Below are positions 20,699-21,936 of a stretch of DNA of 21,936 nt, in pieces; position 1 is the first letter of the stretch; each line of letters starts with the position of its first letter. Both the position numbers and the translations under genes were made by a program. Below the pieces are notes generated by a model. It ran no database searches. It saw only the letters and a program-made list of their open reading frames with translations, and was not told where the DNA came from. The stretch covers positions 1 through 21,936 of the forward strand of contig CAYRFV010000065.1 of the NCBI GenBank assembly GCA_964423545.1. Reading direction: 5' to 3'. Origin of the DNA: JALOOE01 sp964423545 (lineage in GTDB: Bacteria > Chloroflexota > Anaerolineae > CG2-30-64-16).

Positions 20699-21936
20699 CC
20701 CACCATGCTCAGTCCGATGCGTCCGCGCTGATGGTCGATGCTGATCACCGTCACATCGACGACATCGCCGACGCTCACCACCTCGTGCGGGTTGCGCACG
20801 TACTTCCTCGCCATCTTGCTGACATGCACCAGGCCGTCCTGTTTGACGCCGATGTCCACAAATGCGCCGAAGTCCACGACATTCCTGACCGTGCCTTTGA
20901 GAGCCATTCCCTCGCGCAGGTCATCGATGGTCAGCACGTCTCGGCGCAGGATGATGGGCGGAAGATCGCTTCGCGGGTCGCGACCGGGCCGGACCAGCGC
21001 CTCCACGATGTCGCGCAGCGTCGGCTCGCCGATGCCGAGCAGCTCGGCCGTCACAGTCCAGGCGTCCCCCCTGGCGTCGGCGTGCGGCGCCGGGGGGGAC
21101 CCCTGCAGCATGCGCGCCGCTTCCGCTGACCCGCCTTCTATCGTCCTCACGCGCTCGCCGAACGGCGATCCATCTTCCAATCTCAACCCATTCGCCGCGC
21201 ACCACTCCAGCAGTCGAACGGGCAGATCGACCATGCGCATATTGAGCCCTGCCAGGTCGAGCAATGACCTGGCTGCCTCGTAGGATTCGGGGTGGATGGT
21301 GGTGTTGTCGAGCGGATTGCGGCTGCCCGGGACGCGCAGAAAGCCGGCAGCCTGCTCGAACGCCTTGGGCCCCAGACCCTTCACCTTCTTGAGCTCGCTT
21401 CGGGAGCCGAACGGCCCGTTGGCATCGCGATGCTCGACCACCGCAGACGCCACCTTTCTGCTGATGCCCGCCACATAGCCCAGAAGCGCGGTGGAGGCGG
21501 TGTTCACGTCGACTCCCACGAAGTTGACGACCGACTCGACCACGGCGTCCAATGCAGCCGCCAGCTTTTTCTGATCTACATCGTGTTGGTAGAGCCCTAC
21601 GCCGATGCTTTGCGGGTCGATCTTGACGAGTTCGGCCAAGGGGTCCTGGAGGCGACGCGCAATGGAGACTGCGCCGCGCATCGAGACATCCAGGTCGGGG
21701 AACTCGGCCCGCGCTGCGTCGGACGCGGAGTAGACCGATGCCCCCGCCTCGCTCACCATCACGTAGGCGAGTCGAGGCGCCCTGGCTGCGCGGGCGGACG
21801 CTGCAGCACGCCGGGGAGAAGGGTCAACACCCACCTCGTCTGCGCCCGCAGCCTGCCCCCCCTCGTCGCCCCGGATCAACTCTGCCACCAGCGCTTCGGT
21901 CTCCCGGCTCGCCGTGCCATTGCCGATCGCGACGAC
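20695..21936 (-). CDS. tex: Tex family RNA-binding transcription accessory protein (5' end outside window)
   Basis: The last 413 residues are visible; the frame is open through 21936. The first visible residues V-V-A-I-G-N-G-T-A-S-R-E-T-E belong to the YqgF/RNase H-like domain of Tex. Then come V-S-E-A-G-A-S-V-Y-S-A-S, R-R-L-Q-D-P-L-A-E-L-V-K-I-D-P-Q-S-I-G-V-G-L-Y-Q-H-D-V, a helix-hairpin-helix region (G-I-S-R-K-V-A, F-G-S-R-S-E-L-K-K-V-K-G-L-G) and a C-terminal S1 domain (L-K-G-T-V-R-N-V-V-D-F-G-A-F-V-D-I-G). Tex binds nucleic acid and is linked to transcription and RNA turnover. An Ala/Arg-rich stretch of ~25 residues (about 21780-21865) interrupts the YqgF-like domain. Confidence 0.95.
   Translation of the reverse strand, partial: VVAIGNGTASRETEALVAELIRGDEGGQAAGADEVGVDPSPRRAAASARAARAPRLAYVMVSEAGASVYSASDAARAEFPDLDVSMRGAVSIARRLQDPLAELVKIDPQSIGVGLYQHDVDQKKLAAALDAVVESVVNFVGVDVNTASTALLGYVAGISRKVASAVVEHRDANGPFGSRSELKKVKGLGPKAFEQAAGFLRVPGSRNPLDNTTIHPESYEAARSLLDLAGLNMRMVDLPVRLLEWCAANGLRLEDGSPFGERVRTIEGGSAEAARMLQGSPPAPHADARGDAWTVTAELLGIGEPTLRDIVEALVRPGRDPRSDLPPIILRRDVLTIDDLREGMALKGTVRNVVDFGAFVDIGVKQDGLVHVSKMARKYVRNPHEVVSVGDVVDVTVISIDHQRGRIGLSMVG

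Overview
The window is GC-rich and densely coded. It looks like a chromosomal segment of a member of the Chloroflexota. This rests on the C-terminal Y-L-P-L-[IV]-L tail of the first (partial) protein, common on exported proteins of that phylum, on an Os1348-type NHLP-clan small protein, and on the general gene style (GTG/TTG starts, GGAGG ribosome sites, Pro/Thr-rich lipoproteins). No rRNA, tRNA, CRISPR array, transposase or phage gene was seen.

Region A (1-6199) is an accessory, peptidase-rich stretch, all on the plus strand. After the tail of an exported protein come two strong inverted repeats, one with a perfect CRP-type core. Then follow an Os1348-like RiPP-precursor-like peptide gene, an S1 (trypsin/V8-like) peptidase with a duplicated C-terminal module, a 15-bp iteron array next to a TATAAT box, a small unknown gene, a truncated and frameshifted M14 carboxypeptidase, a second frameshifted small gene, an unknown 184-aa protein, a stand-alone I9/propeptide-like protein that may be leaderless, and an overlapping S8 subtilisin. 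None of the three larger intact products (S1 peptidase, 184-aa protein, subtilisin) has a recognisable Sec signal peptide. This is the most likely place for an undescribed system.

Region B (6446-18084) looks like a sugar/sugar-acid and sulfated-glycan catabolic locus. It holds a URO-D-superfamily protein, an enolase paralog that has lost the canonical acid/base residues, a convincing D-galactonate dehydratase (DgoD-type residues all in register), a large multidomain lipoprotein, a convergent L-arabinose/L-fucose-isomerase-like protein with its metal ligands, two S1-type sulfatases with CxPxR motifs, and an SDR oxidoreductase between them. No transporter, regulator or sulfatase-maturing enzyme lies inside the window, so the substrate is inferred only.

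Region C (18106-21936, minus strand) is a tightly packed unit read right to left: tex (5' end outside the window), a TPR protein, a rhomboid protease, a DUF4213/DUF364 protein and a SAM-dependent methyltransferase. Start and stop codons overlap (GTGA, TTGA) or nearly touch.

A recurring oddity is that three unrelated short tandem repeats begin at or just after stop codons (2445, 3485, 15621). The units of the two longer arrays each contain an inverted repeat.
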